This document shows, one piece after another, positions 63,817 through 64,000 of a DNA stretch of 64,000 nt; position 1 is the stretch's first letter, and the number at the start of each line of letters is the position of its first letter. Below the pieces are notes generated by a model. That model searched no databases, was not told where the DNA came from, and saw only the letters and a list, made by a program, of their open reading frames with translations. The translations under genes and the position numbers were made by a program. This stretch comes from Porphyromonas canoris (lineage in GTDB: Bacteria > Bacteroidota > Bacteroidia > Bacteroidales > Porphyromonadaceae): contig NZ_JQZV01000003.1 in the NCBI RefSeq assembly GCF_000769115.1, positions 286,840 to 350,839 of the forward strand, written 5' to 3'.

Positions 63817-64000
63817 GATAGAAAGTCTCTTTTTGTTTAGTTTGTAAAGATACTAAAATCCATTTTGCTCGGAATAAATGTCTTGCCTGTCGTTTTTACA
63901 CGCCGGCTTGGCAAAGTTTATCCAAGACTCGAAACAGCTGGTTTAGTTCGGCAGAATTATTTTAGGAACAAGGAAGAAGACCGATGTGCTTTTGGAGGAG

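Noticed and set aside
63817..64000. Gene or new repeat array at the right edge
   Set aside because: Frames are broken by stops. A few words resemble the degenerate repeat family, but no 22-nt periodicity can be shown in the short stretch.

Overview
The window is chromosomal DNA of a Bacteroidota bacterium, most probably a Porphyromonas-like member of the Bacteroidales. Supporting signs are the -7 box TAnnTTTG (three times with an upstream TTTG at 19-20 nt) ahead of many genes, weak or absent Shine-Dalgarno sequences, DUF4290 next to murA and rimM, a long S16 protein, a meso-diaminopimelate dehydrogenase, a DPP7-type S46 dipeptidyl-peptidase and a succinyl/acetyl-CoA transferase. The species cannot be fixed from the sequence alone.

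Layout. 1-262: 3' end of a methyltransferase gene. 263-1200: a large array of 22-bp repeats. 1201-7933 (minus): lysS-gpsA-pgi-DUF4290-murA-rimM, with a tiny membrane ORF ahead of lysS. 8053-10781: a YD-repeat lipoprotein (minus) and, divergently, a nitroreductase plus ddh. 11147-21517 (plus): rimP-nusA-infB-cvpA-sufBCD and a Ca2+/Na+ antiporter, led by a promoter and an immediate terminator-like hairpin. 21824-26583 (minus): rhomboid protease, an unrecognised 654-aa protein, a second 22-bp array, rpsP. 26687-32676 (minus): a complete ABC efflux operon (ATPase, two permeases, adaptor, TolC). 32889-33956 (plus): a divergent S24-type regulator. 34177-38061 (plus): psd, pssA, DUF4834, copper-type P-ATPase. 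38434-41698: tadA, yraN, a LysM glucosaminidase and miaB. 41792-41873: a candidate small RNA. 41976-45438: a small membrane protein, a CoA-transferase and a cysteine desulfidase/serine dehydratase-like enzyme. 45768-50702: topA, tsaB, an SDR and a ROK kinase. 50792-52217: an insertion sequence with 6-bp target duplication. 52221-63816 (minus): Dabb protein, serB, S46 peptidase, DUF389, flippase, ruvB, cysS, alpha-amylase, ogt.

Most of the window is core housekeeping: translation, cell-wall precursors, phospholipid head groups, Fe-S assembly, tRNA modification and DNA repair. The accessory interest lies in the repeats. At least four unrelated-looking unit sequences share a 22-bp period. They occur in intergenic arrays with the same internal order, and one array forms the first ~71 codons of tolC. 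There the invariant C that would create an in-frame TAG is replaced in the recognisable units lying in the dangerous phase. Because 22 is not a multiple of 3, gain or loss of units would shift the tolC frame.

Other points are an Asp-type (fosfomycin-insensitive class) MurA, an isolated promoter-terminator unit that looks like an sRNA, attenuator-like leaders on rimP and rpsP, a terminator stem inside yraN, and an IS transposase interrupted by an in-frame stop. No tRNA, rRNA or CRISPR array was seen.
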